DNA from: Acidobacteriota bacterium | Lineage (GTDB): Bacteria; Acidobacteriota; Terriglobia; Bryobacterales; Bryobacteraceae | DNA: 35,358 nt | NCBI GenBank assembly: GCA_016213725.1 | Contig: JACQZS010000255.1 | Coordinates: forward strand, 1 to 35,358 | Reading direction: 5' to 3' | Part shown: positions 1 through 8,231 of the stretch, piece by piece | Numbering within the stretch: the first letter of the stretch is position 1 | How the letters are laid out: each line of letters starts with the position of its first letter | Notes under the pieces: generated by a model | The model's input: only the letters and a program-made list of their open reading frames with translations | Databases searched by the model: none | What the model was told of the DNA's origin: nothing | Position numbers and translations under genes: made by a program

Positions 1-402
1 GACTACCTCCAGAAGGGCTGGCAGCACATCCTGCAGGACAAGCAGATTCCCGAATACGCCACCATCTTCCGCATCCACGGCCCCTTCCTCTTCGGCTCCA
101 CCGACAAGCTGGACGAAGTGGAAGACCGCATCCCGGAACTTCCCCCCGTCGTCATCCTGCGTCTCCGCAACATGACGGCCATCGACGCCACCGGCCTCCA
201 CGCCCTCGAGATGCTCGCCGACAAGCTCCACCAGAGCGGACGCGCCCTGCTGCTCTGCGGCGCTCCTTGGCAGCCCACCAAAATGATCCGCCGCGCCGAG
301 TTCGAACGCCGTGTCGGCCCCGAAAACATCTGCGAAAACGTCGAGGAAGCCCTGGAACGCGCCGCTACGGTCTACCAGGAGATGCAGGCCCGCCCGGCCT
401 GA
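1..402 (+). CDS. SulP-type anion transporter, C-terminal STAS domain (5' end missing)
   Basis: The reading frame is open from base 1 to the TGA at 400-402 and gives 133 residues, so the gene starts outside the window. The segment resembles the cytoplasmic STAS domain at the end of SulP-family sulfate/bicarbonate permeases: a beta strand (ATIFRIHGPFLFGSTDKL), then PPVVILRLRNM, the conserved-type loop TAIDATGLHALE, and a long final helix. In SulP proteins this domain sits below the membrane core and helps assembly and regulation. No transmembrane part is visible here, so a free-standing STAS protein (anti-sigma-factor antagonist type) cannot be fully excluded. However, an FGSTDKL-type strand is more typical of SulP tails. 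The gene converges on the ferrochelatase and overlaps its 3' end by 38 bases. Confidence 0.75.
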   Translation, partial: DYLQKGWQHILQDKQIPEYATIFRIHGPFLFGSTDKLDEVEDRIPELPPVVILRLRNMTAIDATGLHALEMLADKLHQSGRALLLCGAPWQPTKMIRRAEFERRVGPENICENVEEALERAATVYQEMQARPA

Positions 403-1378
403 TCGGCGCCGGGCAGCACCCCTCCCGGCACGGATCCGCCAATTCCAGCCCCGCTCTTCGCTCCTCCACCAGCTCCCGGATCATCTCAATGAACTGCGGG
501 CTCGTCCCCACCGTCGCCGCGCGGTGGAGCTTCATCCCCAGGTCCGCGCAAAGCTGCCCCGCTTCATAGTCCAGGTCGTACAACACCTCGAGGTGATCCG
601 AGATGAACCCGATCGGCGATACCACCACCGCCTCCGCTCCGGCCGCGCGCGTCTCTTTCAGGGCCTGCAGGATATCCGGCTCCAGCCAAGGCTGCGCCGG
701 CGGGCCGCTCCGGCTCTGGTACACCAGCCGGTACTCGCTCACTCCCGCGCCGGCCGCCACCAGCCTCGCCGTCTCTTCCAACTGCTCCGCATAGCGCGAA
801 GTCCGCGCCATCTCCACCGGGATCGAGTGCGCCGTGAACAACACCGGGGCGCCGGGCGCCTTCAGCCTTGCAGCGCGCAGCGCGGCCGCGTTCGGCTCCA
901 CAAAGCCCGGGTGGCTGTGATAGTGCCGCAGCTTCTCGCACTCCGGGGCGCCCGGGCCTATCGCAACGCGCGCCCTCTCAATGTCGTCCAGATACTGCCG
1001 GCAGGCCGAATAGGAGCTGTAGGCCGACGTGACGAATACCAGCGCCCGCCGCACGCCGTCCGCCGTCATGCGGCGTAGCGTATCTTCCACCAGCGGATGC
1101 CAGTTCCGGTTGCCCCAGTAGATCGGCAGGTCCAGTTGCGGCTCCAGCGCCCGGATCAGCGCCCGGCATTGGTCGTTGATCGGGCTGCGGCCTCCAAAGT
1201 GGTAGTAGTGCTCGGCCACCGCCATCATCCGCTGCCGCGGCACGTTACGTCCCCGCAGCACGTTCTCGAGGAACGGGATTACCTCCTCGGGCTGCTCCGG
1301 GCCGCCGAAGCTCAGCACCAGCAGCGCATCGTACTCGGGTTGTATCTCAGCAGTATGCGACAATTCGGTTTTTCCCAT
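365..1378 (-). CDS. hemH: Ferrochelatase, possibly [2Fe-2S]-containing
   Basis: 337 residues, the usual length for bacterial ferrochelatase, which inserts Fe2+ into protoporphyrin IX or coproporphyrin III at the end of heme synthesis. Family motifs are clear: LVLSFGGPE near residues 21-28, YYHFGGRSPIN at 58-68, the metal-site FTAHSIP with His184, and SPIGFISDHLEVLYDLD with Glu264. The start at 1378 is chosen because family similarity begins just after it; a longer frame to 1441 adds a non-conserved tail. Cys126 (in SYSAC) and a C-terminal cluster Cys317, Cys321, Cys322 recall the four ligands of the [2Fe-2S] cluster known in mycobacterial and Caulobacter ferrochelatases. That assignment is inference. 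The ATG overlaps the ATG of the divergent peptidase by two bases. No clear Shine-Dalgarno sequence is seen. Confidence 0.93.
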   Translation of the reverse strand: MGKTELSHTAEIQPEYDALLVLSFGGPEQPEEVIPFLENVLRGRNVPRQRMMAVAEHYYHFGGRSPINDQCRALIRALEPQLDLPIYWGNRNWHPLVEDTLRRMTADGVRRALVFVTSAYSSYSACRQYLDDIERARVAIGPGAPECEKLRHYHSHPGFVEPNAAALRAARLKAPGAPVLFTAHSIPVEMARTSRYAEQLEETARLVAAGAGVSEYRLVYQSRSGPPAQPWLEPDILQALKETRAAGAEAVVVSPIGFISDHLEVLYDLDYEAGQLCADLGMKLHRAATVGTSPQFIEMIRELVEERRAGLELADPCREGCCPAPIRPGGPASPGRP

Positions 1379-2759
1379 GCAAAGAAGAAGCTTTCTTAGT
1401 ATGACGCCCGCGGTTGGGTTTTTGTCGCAGAGTCGTCCCAACCTTGCCGAAGACTACCAGGCGCCCGCCGCCCGGCTCATCGAGGCCGCACTGGCCGACT
1501 CCGGCGGATGGAGCAAGCTCCAATACTGGTGCGACCGCATCGGGCCCCGCCTCGCCGGCTCCGCCAATCTCAGCCGCGCCATCGAATGGTCTGCCGCCGA
1601 AATGAAGCGCGAAGGCCTCGAAAACGTCCGCACCCCCTCCGTCATGGTCCCCCACTGGGTGCGCGGCGATGAAAGCGCCCAGTTGCTGGAGCCCACCCAG
1701 ACCCGCCTCCCCATCCTCGGCCTCGGCGGCTCCGTCGCCACGCCGCCCGAAGGCATCACCGCCGAAGCCGTCTGCGTCGAGAACTTCGACGAACTCGAAA
1801 ACCTCGGCGCCGCCAAAGTACGCGGCAAAATCGTCGTCTACAACCAGCCCTGGCGCGGTTATGGCCCCAGCGTGGCCTATCGCAGCGTGGGCGCCAGCCG
1901 CGCCGCTAAGCTCGGCGCCGTCGCCGCCCTCGTCCGCAGTGTCACCCCGATCTCCATCCGCTCTCCCCACACCGGCATGATGAGCTACACCGACGGCATC
2001 CCCAAAATTCCCGTCGCCGCCATCACCGTCGAGGACGCTCTCCGCATCCGCCGCCTCACCTCGGACGGCGTCAAAGTAGTGGTCCGTCTGAAAATGGAGG
2101 CCCAGACACTGCCCGACGCCGAATCCGCCAATGTCGTCGGCGAAATCGTCGGCCGCGAAAAGCCCGAAGAGATCGTCGTCATGGGCGGCCACAGCGACTC
2201 CTGGGATGTCGGCCAGGGCGCCCAGGACGACGGCTCCGGCTGCGCCGCCTCCTGGCAGGCCGTCCAACTCGTCCGCCAGCTCGGCCTCAAACCCCGCCGC
2301 ACGCTCCGCGTCTGCCTCTGGGTCAACGAAGAGAATGGCCTGCGCGGCGGCCGGGCGTACCGCGATTGGGCCGGCGACACGGTGAAGAATCACGTCGCCG
2401 CCGTGGAAATGGATGGCGGCGCCGAACGCACCATCGGCTTCGGCCTCTCCATCAATGGCGCCGCCGAGGACGTTATGGCCCGCGCCATGGCTCGCATGGA
2501 TCAAATCGGCTTGCTCCTGAAAGGCATCGGCGCCGGAGAAATGATCCGCGGCGGCGGCGGCGCCGACATCGGCCCCATCATGCGCGACGGCGTCCCTGGC
2601 ATCGCCCACCGCACCGTCGGCCAGCGCTACTTCGAGTGGCACCACACCGACGCCGACACCCTCGATAAAATCGACCCGCGCGAGTTCCGCCTCAGCGTCG
2701 CCGCCCTCGCCGTCCTCGGCTTCGTCCTCGCGGATATGCCGGAGCGGTTGGCGGAGTGA
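1377..2759 (+). CDS. Secreted M28-family metallopeptidase (carboxypeptidase Q-like)
   Basis: 460 residues. Zinc-peptidase motifs of family M28 are complete: HSDSWD (His272, Asp274), QDDGSG (Asp284/285), NEENG (Glu318/319), EMDGG and HHTDADTLD near the C-terminus. The wording around them (SWDVGQGAQDDGSG) is close to carboxypeptidase Q/PGCP. A PA-like insert (about residues 115-230, containing VRGKIVVYNQPW) precedes the catalytic domain, as in that family. The N-terminus MQRRSFLSM has a twin-arginine RRxFL pattern, but the following hydrophobic stretch is short, so Tat export is only likely. It probably trims peptides outside the cytoplasm. The start at 1377 overlaps the divergent hemH start; an internal ATG at 1401 is possible but would lose the RR motif. 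Confidence 0.9.
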   Translation: MQRRSFLSMTPAVGFLSQSRPNLAEDYQAPAARLIEAALADSGGWSKLQYWCDRIGPRLAGSANLSRAIEWSAAEMKREGLENVRTPSVMVPHWVRGDESAQLLEPTQTRLPILGLGGSVATPPEGITAEAVCVENFDELENLGAAKVRGKIVVYNQPWRGYGPSVAYRSVGASRAAKLGAVAALVRSVTPISIRSPHTGMMSYTDGIPKIPVAAITVEDALRIRRLTSDGVKVVVRLKMEAQTLPDAESANVVGEIVGREKPEEIVVMGGHSDSWDVGQGAQDDGSGCAASWQAVQLVRQLGLKPRRTLRVCLWVNEENGLRGGRAYRDWAGDTVKNHVAAVEMDGGAERTIGFGLSINGAAEDVMARAMARMDQIGLLLKGIGAGEMIRGGGGADIGPIMRDGVPGIAHRTVGQRYFEWHHTDADTLDKIDPREFRLSVAALAVLGFVLADMPERLAE

Positions 2760-2798
2760 CCGGACCCTGGCCCGGCCACTCCCAGTTCACCGCCGGCC

Positions 2799-4751
2799 CT
2801 ACTTTCCGATCATCTTCGGGTAAGCCGGATTATTGACCATCTTGCGCATCGCGGCGTCGAGCTCCGCGGTTTCGCTCCCGATGGCCGCACCGATCTTCAG
2901 CATCACTTCGGTCTGGTCCATCACGCCGGTGAACAACAGCGCACCCGGACCCTCCGCCGAAAGCGGCAGCGTCGCAGCCGTATGACTCCCGGTCCGGAAG
3001 CCGGCGGCCAACCGGATGCGGCCCTTCCCGTCCACTTCGCGGTTCTCCGGGTAGCCGTCGCCGTCGGCGTCGATGTAGTCAGGGAAACCCATCACGCTGT
3101 AAGCGTCGACCACGGTTTCCGCTGGAGGTCCGTTCTTGCCGCCGAATGAGGCGTACGGAAGCTGCATTCGAATGTTGGCGGTGGCGTCTTTGAACACATT
3201 CTGCGTGACTGTCCCCGTTGGACCCGCCAGGGTGATCGTGTTCGTCGCCTTCCGGTCGTAGTAGTCGGCGTCGGACAGCTGCACCAGACCGATCAGCTGC
3301 ATAGGCTGGCCATGGTCCGCCGTCACAATCATCAGCGTGTCGTCCTGCTTTCGGGAGGCGGCAAAGACGCGCCCCACGCCCACTGCCTTGTCGAACTCCA
3401 GCACATCCCAGGCCGCGCCCGCGAAGTGTCCGGAATGCGACTGCTTGTCGATCGACGCGCCCTCCACCATCAGGTAGAACGGCTGGTCGCCATTCGGCCC
3501 GCCAAGCACCTCAATCGCTTTCTTCGTCATCACCTCCAGCATCGGCTGGTTCTTGTAGGCGCCCCAGCTGGGCAGCGGCTCGCTCCCCGGCCGCGTCAGC
3601 CCCAGCTTGTCGTAGGCGACATTCATGTGCGACACCGCCGACGGCCGGATCTTCGAAGAATGCGTCGAAATTCCGTCGTTGCGTTTGAACAGTCCCAAGA
3701 CTCGCGTGTCGGAGGAGTTCACCGAATCGAGCTCGGCCTTGTCCGTCACCACTTTGAAGCCGAGCTTGGCGAACTCCGCCACCATGTTCCTTCCGTCCGA
3801 ACGGACATCCGGATCGAACGACTCCCGGCCTCCGCCCATCCAGACGTCTACCGCCACATCGCCCTCCAGGAACGGATTGGAATGGAACTGCGAGATCACA
3901 TCGAATGCCGCGTCGCGTTCGCCCATGTGGGAAGCCTGGGCAGCGGAAGTGGCATCGTTCACTCCGGCCGTCGTGACCACTCCGATGCGGTAACCCAGCT
4001 TCCGCCGCAGGTATTCCGCAATGGTCTCGACCCTCGGATTATCCAGATAATACTCTCGATTGGCGGCGTTCGCGCCAGAGAGCCACATGCAATCCGTACC
4101 ATCGGCGAAGACCCCGAAGGCGCCGTCGAAGGTCTTATTCCCAGTGGTCAGCGCCGATGCCGAATTCGCGGAATCCGGGATCACCTTGTCTGCTCCGTGA
4201 TTCACAACCATGCCCATCACAGGCATCCTGTCCATCTCGAGAACCCGGTCGTAGAACCCCTCCCGGAGTCCGGACACCCCGGGCACAGACTCCATGCTGC
4301 CGCGAATAATGCGGCCCGCGCTGCGCCACTCCTCCGTCATTCCGTCGCCAACGAACACGATGACGTTCTTCTTCTTCCCGCTCGCCTGGAACGGATACAC
4401 CCCGATGTCTTTCGCCGCGAGGAAGCTGCCCTGCGCCGTGGTGAGGGTAGCTTCGAGCCTAACGTTGCCGGCCCCTGCAAAGCTCACCATATCGGCCCGG
4501 AAAACCGCATCCGGCGTTCCGTCGCAATCCAGATTGGCGGCCTTCGCGGCACTGAAACTGCGCGTCAGATCTACGCCGTTCGCTGTCACTCGAAGGACGC
4601 CTCCGGAGTAGTTGCGTGCTTCAACGACAAGATCTACGCGCTGGTCCTCGAGCAGCCGGGTTCGCTCGGGGAGTTGGATGGAGACGAAAGTTTGCGCAGA
4701 GAGTGTGGCCGCGCAGCAATATATGGCTAAGCGTGAAAAACGGGCTTGCAT
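2799..4751 (-). CDS. Secreted alkaline phosphatase, PhoA family
   Basis: 650 residues. Signal peptide at 1-19 (ends LSAQ), then an Ig-like region (about 20-122) and the alkaline phosphatase domain. Catalytic features: IVFVGDGM with metal ligand Asp136, the nucleophile in DSANSAS (Ser194), DKQSHSGH, VTADH, and a late GSHTAATLPL that supplies the last zinc-site His. It hydrolyses phosphate monoesters outside the cytoplasm. It is longer than E. coli PhoA because of the N-terminal domain and an insert DADGDGYPE, which looks like an EF-hand/dockerin calcium loop. A likely promoter lies just upstream (4772-4800). It converges on the M28 peptidase with a 39-base gap. The exact substrate (phosphomonoester or diester) cannot be read from sequence. 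Confidence 0.92.
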   Translation of the reverse strand: MQARFSRLAIYCCAATLSAQTFVSIQLPERTRLLEDQRVDLVVEARNYSGGVLRVTANGVDLTRSFSAAKAANLDCDGTPDAVFRADMVSFAGAGNVRLEATLTTAQGSFLAAKDIGVYPFQASGKKKNVIVFVGDGMTEEWRSAGRIIRGSMESVPGVSGLREGFYDRVLEMDRMPVMGMVVNHGADKVIPDSANSASALTTGNKTFDGAFGVFADGTDCMWLSGANAANREYYLDNPRVETIAEYLRRKLGYRIGVVTTAGVNDATSAAQASHMGERDAAFDVISQFHSNPFLEGDVAVDVWMGGGRESFDPDVRSDGRNMVAEFAKLGFKVVTDKAELDSVNSSDTRVLGLFKRNDGISTHSSKIRPSAVSHMNVAYDKLGLTRPGSEPLPSWGAYKNQPMLEVMTKKAIEVLGGPNGDQPFYLMVEGASIDKQSHSGHFAGAAWDVLEFDKAVGVGRVFAASRKQDDTLMIVTADHGQPMQLIGLVQLSDADYYDRKATNTITLAGPTGTVTQNVFKDATANIRMQLPYASFGGKNGPPAETVVDAYSVMGFPDYIDADGDGYPENREVDGKGRIRLAAGFRTGSHTAATLPLSAEGPGALLFTGVMDQTEVMLKIGAAIGSETAELDAAMRKMVNNPAYPKMIGK

Positions 4752-4771
4752 GTCTGAAACCTATGCCAGCT

Positions 4772-4800
4772 AACTTATGGCCGCGGATGCCCGTTGTCAA
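4772..4800 (-). promoter_or_regulatory. Putative sigma-70 promoter of the alkaline phosphatase gene
   Basis: On the minus strand a perfect -35 hexamer TTGACA (4800-4795) is followed after 17 bases by TAAGTT (4777-4772), a weak -10 with three consensus matches. Transcription would start about 15 bases before the phosphatase ATG at 4751, giving a very short leader. I saw no convincing Pho box. Confidence 0.4.
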
Positions 4801-4948
4801 AGGTATTTACATGAAATTCGTTTCAGATTGCGGCCTATCATAGAATGCCCGCCATCGCGCATGGGCGTCTCCGCGAAACGGCCAGCCACTGCACCCGGCG
4901 GCGCCGGCTGCTGCGGGCGTGCCGGCCGGCGATAAGATGGGAGGCGCC

Positions 4949-5371
4949 ATGAAGCGTCTCCTGATCATCTTCTCCCTGCTGGCCCTCCCGGCCTTCTCCG
5001 CCGATCCCGCACAGGCCGTCGAAGAGGCCGAACGCGGTTGGGCCAAGGGCGTCACTACCAACGATTTCGCCCTCCTCGGCAAAGTCCTCGGCGACGATCT
5101 CAGCTACACCCACTCCACCGGCGCCCTCGACACCAAAGCCAGCTATATCGACAACCTCAAGACCGGCAAGGCCCGGTATCTCAAGGTCGACCATGAAGAC
5201 CTCAAAGTGCGCCTGCTCTCCAAAGACACCGCCATCGCCATCTGCCGCGCCGCGGTCGTCACTATTCAAAACGGCAAGGAAAACCCCGCCCGCCTCACCT
5301 TCTTGCACGTCTTTGTGAACCGCCATGGCCAGTGGCAGATGGTCGCCCACCAAAGCGCAAGATTGCCGTAG
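4949..5371 (+). CDS. Exported NTF2-like / DUF4440 small protein
   Basis: 140 residues. A signal peptide (MKRLLIIFSLLALPAFSA) is followed by a single cystatin-like alpha/beta domain typical of the NTF2-like SnoaL/DUF4440 group: an N-terminal helix (AVEEAERGWAKGVTTND), LGDDLSYTHSTG, YIDNLKTGKARY, and closing strands LTFLHVFVNRHGQWQMVAHQS. The start at 4949 is preferred over an upstream in-frame GTG at 4919 because GGGAGG (4939-4944) sits a few bases before it. The role is unknown; such domains often bind small ligands or sit as accessory periplasmic proteins. It stands alone, divergent from the phosphatase. Confidence 0.8.
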   Translation: MKRLLIIFSLLALPAFSADPAQAVEEAERGWAKGVTTNDFALLGKVLGDDLSYTHSTGALDTKASYIDNLKTGKARYLKVDHEDLKVRLLSKDTAIAICRAAVVTIQNGKENPARLTFLHVFVNRHGQWQMVAHQSARLP

Positions 5372-5611
5372 CCCGATGCTGTTTCTTTCGCTACAATGAA
5401 GCGCACTGAGGAGCCTGGTGCACTTCTTCGATTCTCTACGCCCGCGCGAATGGCCGGTGGACCGCAATCCAGTGGCCCGGCCTGCCAAGGCCCTCTTAGT
5501 GGAATTCGGCCGTCAGCCTGCCGGCCCGTTGCCGCGGACTGCCCCCCGCTGTCTGCCTGACCTGCAATCCGCCGGAATGTTCTGCGACGCGCGACCCAGG
5601 CTCCGGGCAAC
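5372..5611. other. Intergenic stretch upstream of the first glycosyltransferase
   Basis: 240 bases without a convincing gene. A TACAAT hexamer at 5392-5397 could be a -10 element, but I see no -35 at a proper distance. A 66-codon frame at 5418-5618 has no recognisable features and no ribosome site, so it is not called. Confidence 0.4.
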
Positions 5612-7177
5612 ATGCTAAGCCGCTTCCATCCACGTCTCTGGATCTGGCCCGCGCTCGCCGCGTGCCTGCTGGCCGTCTGCACCTTGCGCCGCATCAGTAT
5701 CGGATTCTGGACGGATGAGGCCGGCACTTGGTGGATCATCAAGGACGGCTTGTCCAATGCCATCGTTCGGGCCGAGTGGTGGAGCGCCACCTCCCCGCTT
5801 TACTACTCGCTCGTTTGGGCCTGGGCGCAGATCTTCGGATTCAGCGAAATCTCGCTCCGCCTTCCATCTCTGCTCTTCATTCTGGCGGCCGCGGGGCTCC
5901 TATTCCGGCTCGCCCGATACTGGCTCGACGATGAAGGCGCCTGGTTGGCTGTCGTCTTCTTCCTCATGTCGCGATTTGTCGCGTTTGCCGCCACGGACGC
6001 CCGCCCGTATGCGCTCGGTCTTGCCCTGCTGCTCGCCGCCTGGGTCTCCATGCTCGCCTGGCTGGAGAGTGGCCGCAAGTCATTAGGGGTGGTGTTTGTG
6101 CTGTGTGCTGCCGCTGCCGCTTGGGCGCACTACACCATCGCTCTCGGCCTGCTGCCCCTCGCTTGGTATTTGCCTCGGCTTGGCTGGAGGCGCTCCTGCG
6201 CGGTTCTACTCGGCGGTGGCCTGCTTCTGGCGCCCCGCGTCTCGCAACTGGCGGAGGTGGCTGGGCGGCGCGTCCAGCTTTCGTTCGCCAACCCGCCCAG
6301 CGCATTCGACATCATTGAGGTTTTCCTCCCGGCGCAGGTCCTCCTGCTGGCCGCCCTGGGTGGCCTGGCTGTCACCTTCGCATTCCTCCGGCGCCGCCGC
6401 GATGGACTCTCATTTGCACCCTTCCAGGCTTTTCACACATTGGCTCCCTGGCTGCTGCTCATCGTGCTCCCGCCCCTGGCGCTGCTCCTGCTAGGTCATT
6501 ACGGCGTGCAGATGTTCCACTCCCGCTATATGATCTCCCGTGAGGTGGGCATCGCCCTGCTTTGCGCCTGGTTGGCGCGAGGCCTCACAAGACTTGACTT
6601 GCGTGCCTGGACTGTTTGGTCGGCGGCGATCCTCGCCACCTGCTTCTTTGTTGCCCGGACTTCACAAACAGTGGATTGGCGGGGAGCCAGCCGCTGGGCC
6701 GCAACGCAATCTTCCTCAACCATCGCCGTTACCAGTGGATTCATAGAATCGCTTGCCCCTGCCGCCGTGGCCGACCCCGCGCGCCTCGACATCCTCTTCG
6801 CCCCGCAGCGGATCTACCCGCTTCCTGGACACCCCGTCTGGCTGCCCATGCGTTGCAATGCTGACGCGCAGGCCATTCTGGAAAACCAGATCTTTCCCGC
6901 GTCCCGGAACAGCGGAAGCTTGCTGCTGATCCTCGCTCCCGCCTCCGGGGACTACTTGCCGTGGATCGAGAACCGCCTCCGCCGTGACGGCTTCCTGATC
7001 ACTCAGCACCGGCGTTTTAACAGCGTCAGCGGATGGTTGTTCCAGCGCTCTACTCGTCCCGCAGCACTTCCAACGGCCTCATCTTCAGAATCCGCAGCGA
7101 AGCCTGCCAGCCCGCCGCCATCGCCAGCGCCGTCGTCAGTACGATCGTCACCAGCTTCGGCAGCGGTTCGGGATTGA
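5612..7177 (+). CDS. GT39/ArnT-like membrane glycosyltransferase with an aberrant antisense-derived tail
   Basis: 521 residues with about ten hydrophobic segments. The pattern fits GT-C enzymes that use a polyprenyl-phosphate sugar: an N-terminal membrane helix, then TDEAGTWW with the acidic pair Asp-Glu near residues 35-36 on the first outer loop, SPLYYSL, DARPYAL near 131-137, and FHSRYMISRE further on. It probably transfers a sugar on the outer face of the inner membrane; the acceptor is unknown. The natural protein appears to end near GWLFQ (about base 7047). The last 42 residues (STRPAALP...) are read from the antisense strand of a duplicated permease 3' end (7050-7235) and are Pro/Ala/Ser-rich. 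The second glycosyltransferase carries the same tail. No strong ribosome site precedes the ATG. Confidence 0.8.
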   Translation: MLSRFHPRLWIWPALAACLLAVCTLRRISIGFWTDEAGTWWIIKDGLSNAIVRAEWWSATSPLYYSLVWAWAQIFGFSEISLRLPSLLFILAAAGLLFRLARYWLDDEGAWLAVVFFLMSRFVAFAATDARPYALGLALLLAAWVSMLAWLESGRKSLGVVFVLCAAAAAWAHYTIALGLLPLAWYLPRLGWRRSCAVLLGGGLLLAPRVSQLAEVAGRRVQLSFANPPSAFDIIEVFLPAQVLLLAALGGLAVTFAFLRRRRDGLSFAPFQAFHTLAPWLLLIVLPPLALLLLGHYGVQMFHSRYMISREVGIALLCAWLARGLTRLDLRAWTVWSAAILATCFFVARTSQTVDWRGASRWAATQSSSTIAVTSGFIESLAPAAVADPARLDILFAPQRIYPLPGHPVWLPMRCNADAQAILENQIFPASRNSGSLLLILAPASGDYLPWIENRLRRDGFLITQHRRFNSVSGWLFQRSTRPAALPTASSSESAAKPASPPPSPAPSSVRSSPASAAVRD

Positions 7178-7235
7178 ACTTCGCGTCCGGAAACCGCGTC
7201 ATCGGCGTGCGCGAAAACACCGTCGCCAGCGCCCC
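7050..7235 (-). pseudogene. Orphan 3' fragment of an FtsX/YbbP-type permease gene
   Basis: On the minus strand this encodes about 60 residues from ALATVFSRTPMTRF to LRDE and a TAG stop. It matches the end of the full permease gene at 9687-12230 almost perfectly. Compared with that gene, six of eight base differences change the permease protein (three Leu to Pro, one Leu to Gln, Val to Met, Asn to Lys), and two are silent. Leu to Pro changes in and near a membrane helix, and the lack of any upstream permease sequence, show it is a non-functional remnant. It lies antisense to the last 128 bases of the first glycosyltransferase. Confidence 0.88.
7051..7235. repeat. Direct repeat, copy A (185 bp)
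   Basis: Matches copy B at 9688-9872 without gaps, with 8 mismatches by eye (about 96% identity), in the same orientation, offset 2637 bases. The two copies bracket the GT2 gene and the second GT39 gene. Confidence 0.95.
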
Positions 7236-7475
7236 CAGCTGAAGGCACCGAGACCGTATCCGGCAACTGCCCGCAGACGATCGTCCCTTCAGAAACGCTG
7301 TGCGCCTGGCACGCCGTACTCTCCTCTCTGTCGCCATGGCCCGAAAAAGTCAGAGCGAGATGAGGGCGCACCAAAGCGTTGGATTACGTGGAATGAAGTT
7401 GATAACATCGGGCTCGATGTCCCGCGACCCGCGTTCGCTGAGACGAAGCGCTTGAGCTCTGAATGGGAGTGTTGT
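7178..7475. other. Gap between the first glycosyltransferase and the GT2 gene
   Basis: It contains the last part of repeat copy A (to 7235) and then about 240 bases that match nothing I recognise and carry no credible gene. Similarity to the permease stops sharply at about 7235, so a recombination junction is likely there. The GT2 promoter, if separate, must lie here; I cannot define it. Confidence 0.5.
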
Positions 7476-8231
7476 ATGCCCGAACAGACGATTAGGAAGA
7501 CCATCGTGGTGCTGCCTGCCTTCAATGAGGAGAAGAATCTGCCTCACCTGTTTGGCCGCATCCGAATCGTCATGGACGGTGCGTGCCAACCGTATGAAGT
7601 GATCGTCGTAGACGACGGGAGCACCGACGCAACGGCCGAGGTCACCCGGATTTGGGCTGGCCAAATGCCAGTCGCTTTACTCCAGCACGAGTCCAATCAG
7701 GGTCTCGGGGTCACGCTGCGCGACGGATTGGATGCTGCCACTCGCCAATCAGGCCCGCGGGATGTGATCGTTACAATGGACGCCGACGACTCGCATGACC
7801 CTGCAGTGATCCCTTCGATGCTCAAACTCGTTGATGACGGCGCGGATCTGGTCATCGGGTCCCGCTTCTCGCCTGGCGCCATCGTCCGCGGTGTCCCCTG
7901 GCACCGCCAGTTCATGAGCCTCGCCGCTTCGTGGCTTTTCCGGGCGCTCTTCCCCGTTCGTGGCGTGAGAGACTACACCAGCGGCTTCCGCGCCTATTCC
8001 GCACCTTCGCTCGCCGATGCCACGCGGAAATACAATGGCCGGCTGGTGGATCAGGCGGGCTTCCAATGTATGGCCGACATGCTGTTAAAACTACGCCGAT
8101 TGCCCCTACGCTTCTGCGAAGTTCCAATGACTCTGCGATACGACCGGAAGCAGGGCGCCAGCAAGATGAAGGTGGCGAGGACGGCTGCTCGGACACTCGC
8201 TTTGATCCTGCAGCGCCGGTTAGGACATTGA
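7476..8231 (+). CDS. GT2 family polyprenyl-phosphate sugar synthase (dolichol-phosphate mannose synthase-like)
   Basis: 251 residues. GT-A motifs: VLPAFNEEKNL at the N-terminus, VVDDGSTDAT (nucleotide binding) and the metal site MDADDSHDP, followed by GSRFSPGA and DYTSGFRAYS, which are typical of DPM1-like enzymes. There is no membrane anchor at the C-terminus, as in short DPM1-type synthases. The likely reaction is transfer of mannose or another hexose from a nucleotide sugar to polyprenyl phosphate in the cytoplasm. The start is ATG 7476, with GGGAG six bases before it, rather than an in-frame GTG at 7452. Its stop overlaps the start of the second GT39-like gene, so the two products probably act as donor-maker and donor-user. 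Confidence 0.88.
   Translation: MPEQTIRKTIVVLPAFNEEKNLPHLFGRIRIVMDGACQPYEVIVVDDGSTDATAEVTRIWAGQMPVALLQHESNQGLGVTLRDGLDAATRQSGPRDVIVTMDADDSHDPAVIPSMLKLVDDGADLVIGSRFSPGAIVRGVPWHRQFMSLAASWLFRALFPVRGVRDYTSGFRAYSAPSLADATRKYNGRLVDQAGFQCMADMLLKLRRLPLRFCEVPMTLRYDRKQGASKMKVARTAARTLALILQRRLGH

Noticed and set aside
1347..2645. 432-codon open frame on the minus strand opposite the M28 peptidase
   Set aside because: Composition is repetitive Ala/Gly/Asp from antisense GC-rich codons, with no domain; the peptidase frame has full motifs.
3312..4730. 472-codon frame on the plus strand opposite the alkaline phosphatase
   Set aside because: His/Arg-rich antisense shadow; the phosphatase on the other strand has all catalytic motifs.
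4838..5790. Minus-strand frames of 216 and 174 codons around the NTF2-like gene
   Set aside because: No motifs and no ribosome sites; they lie antisense to the NTF2-like gene and its 3' flank.
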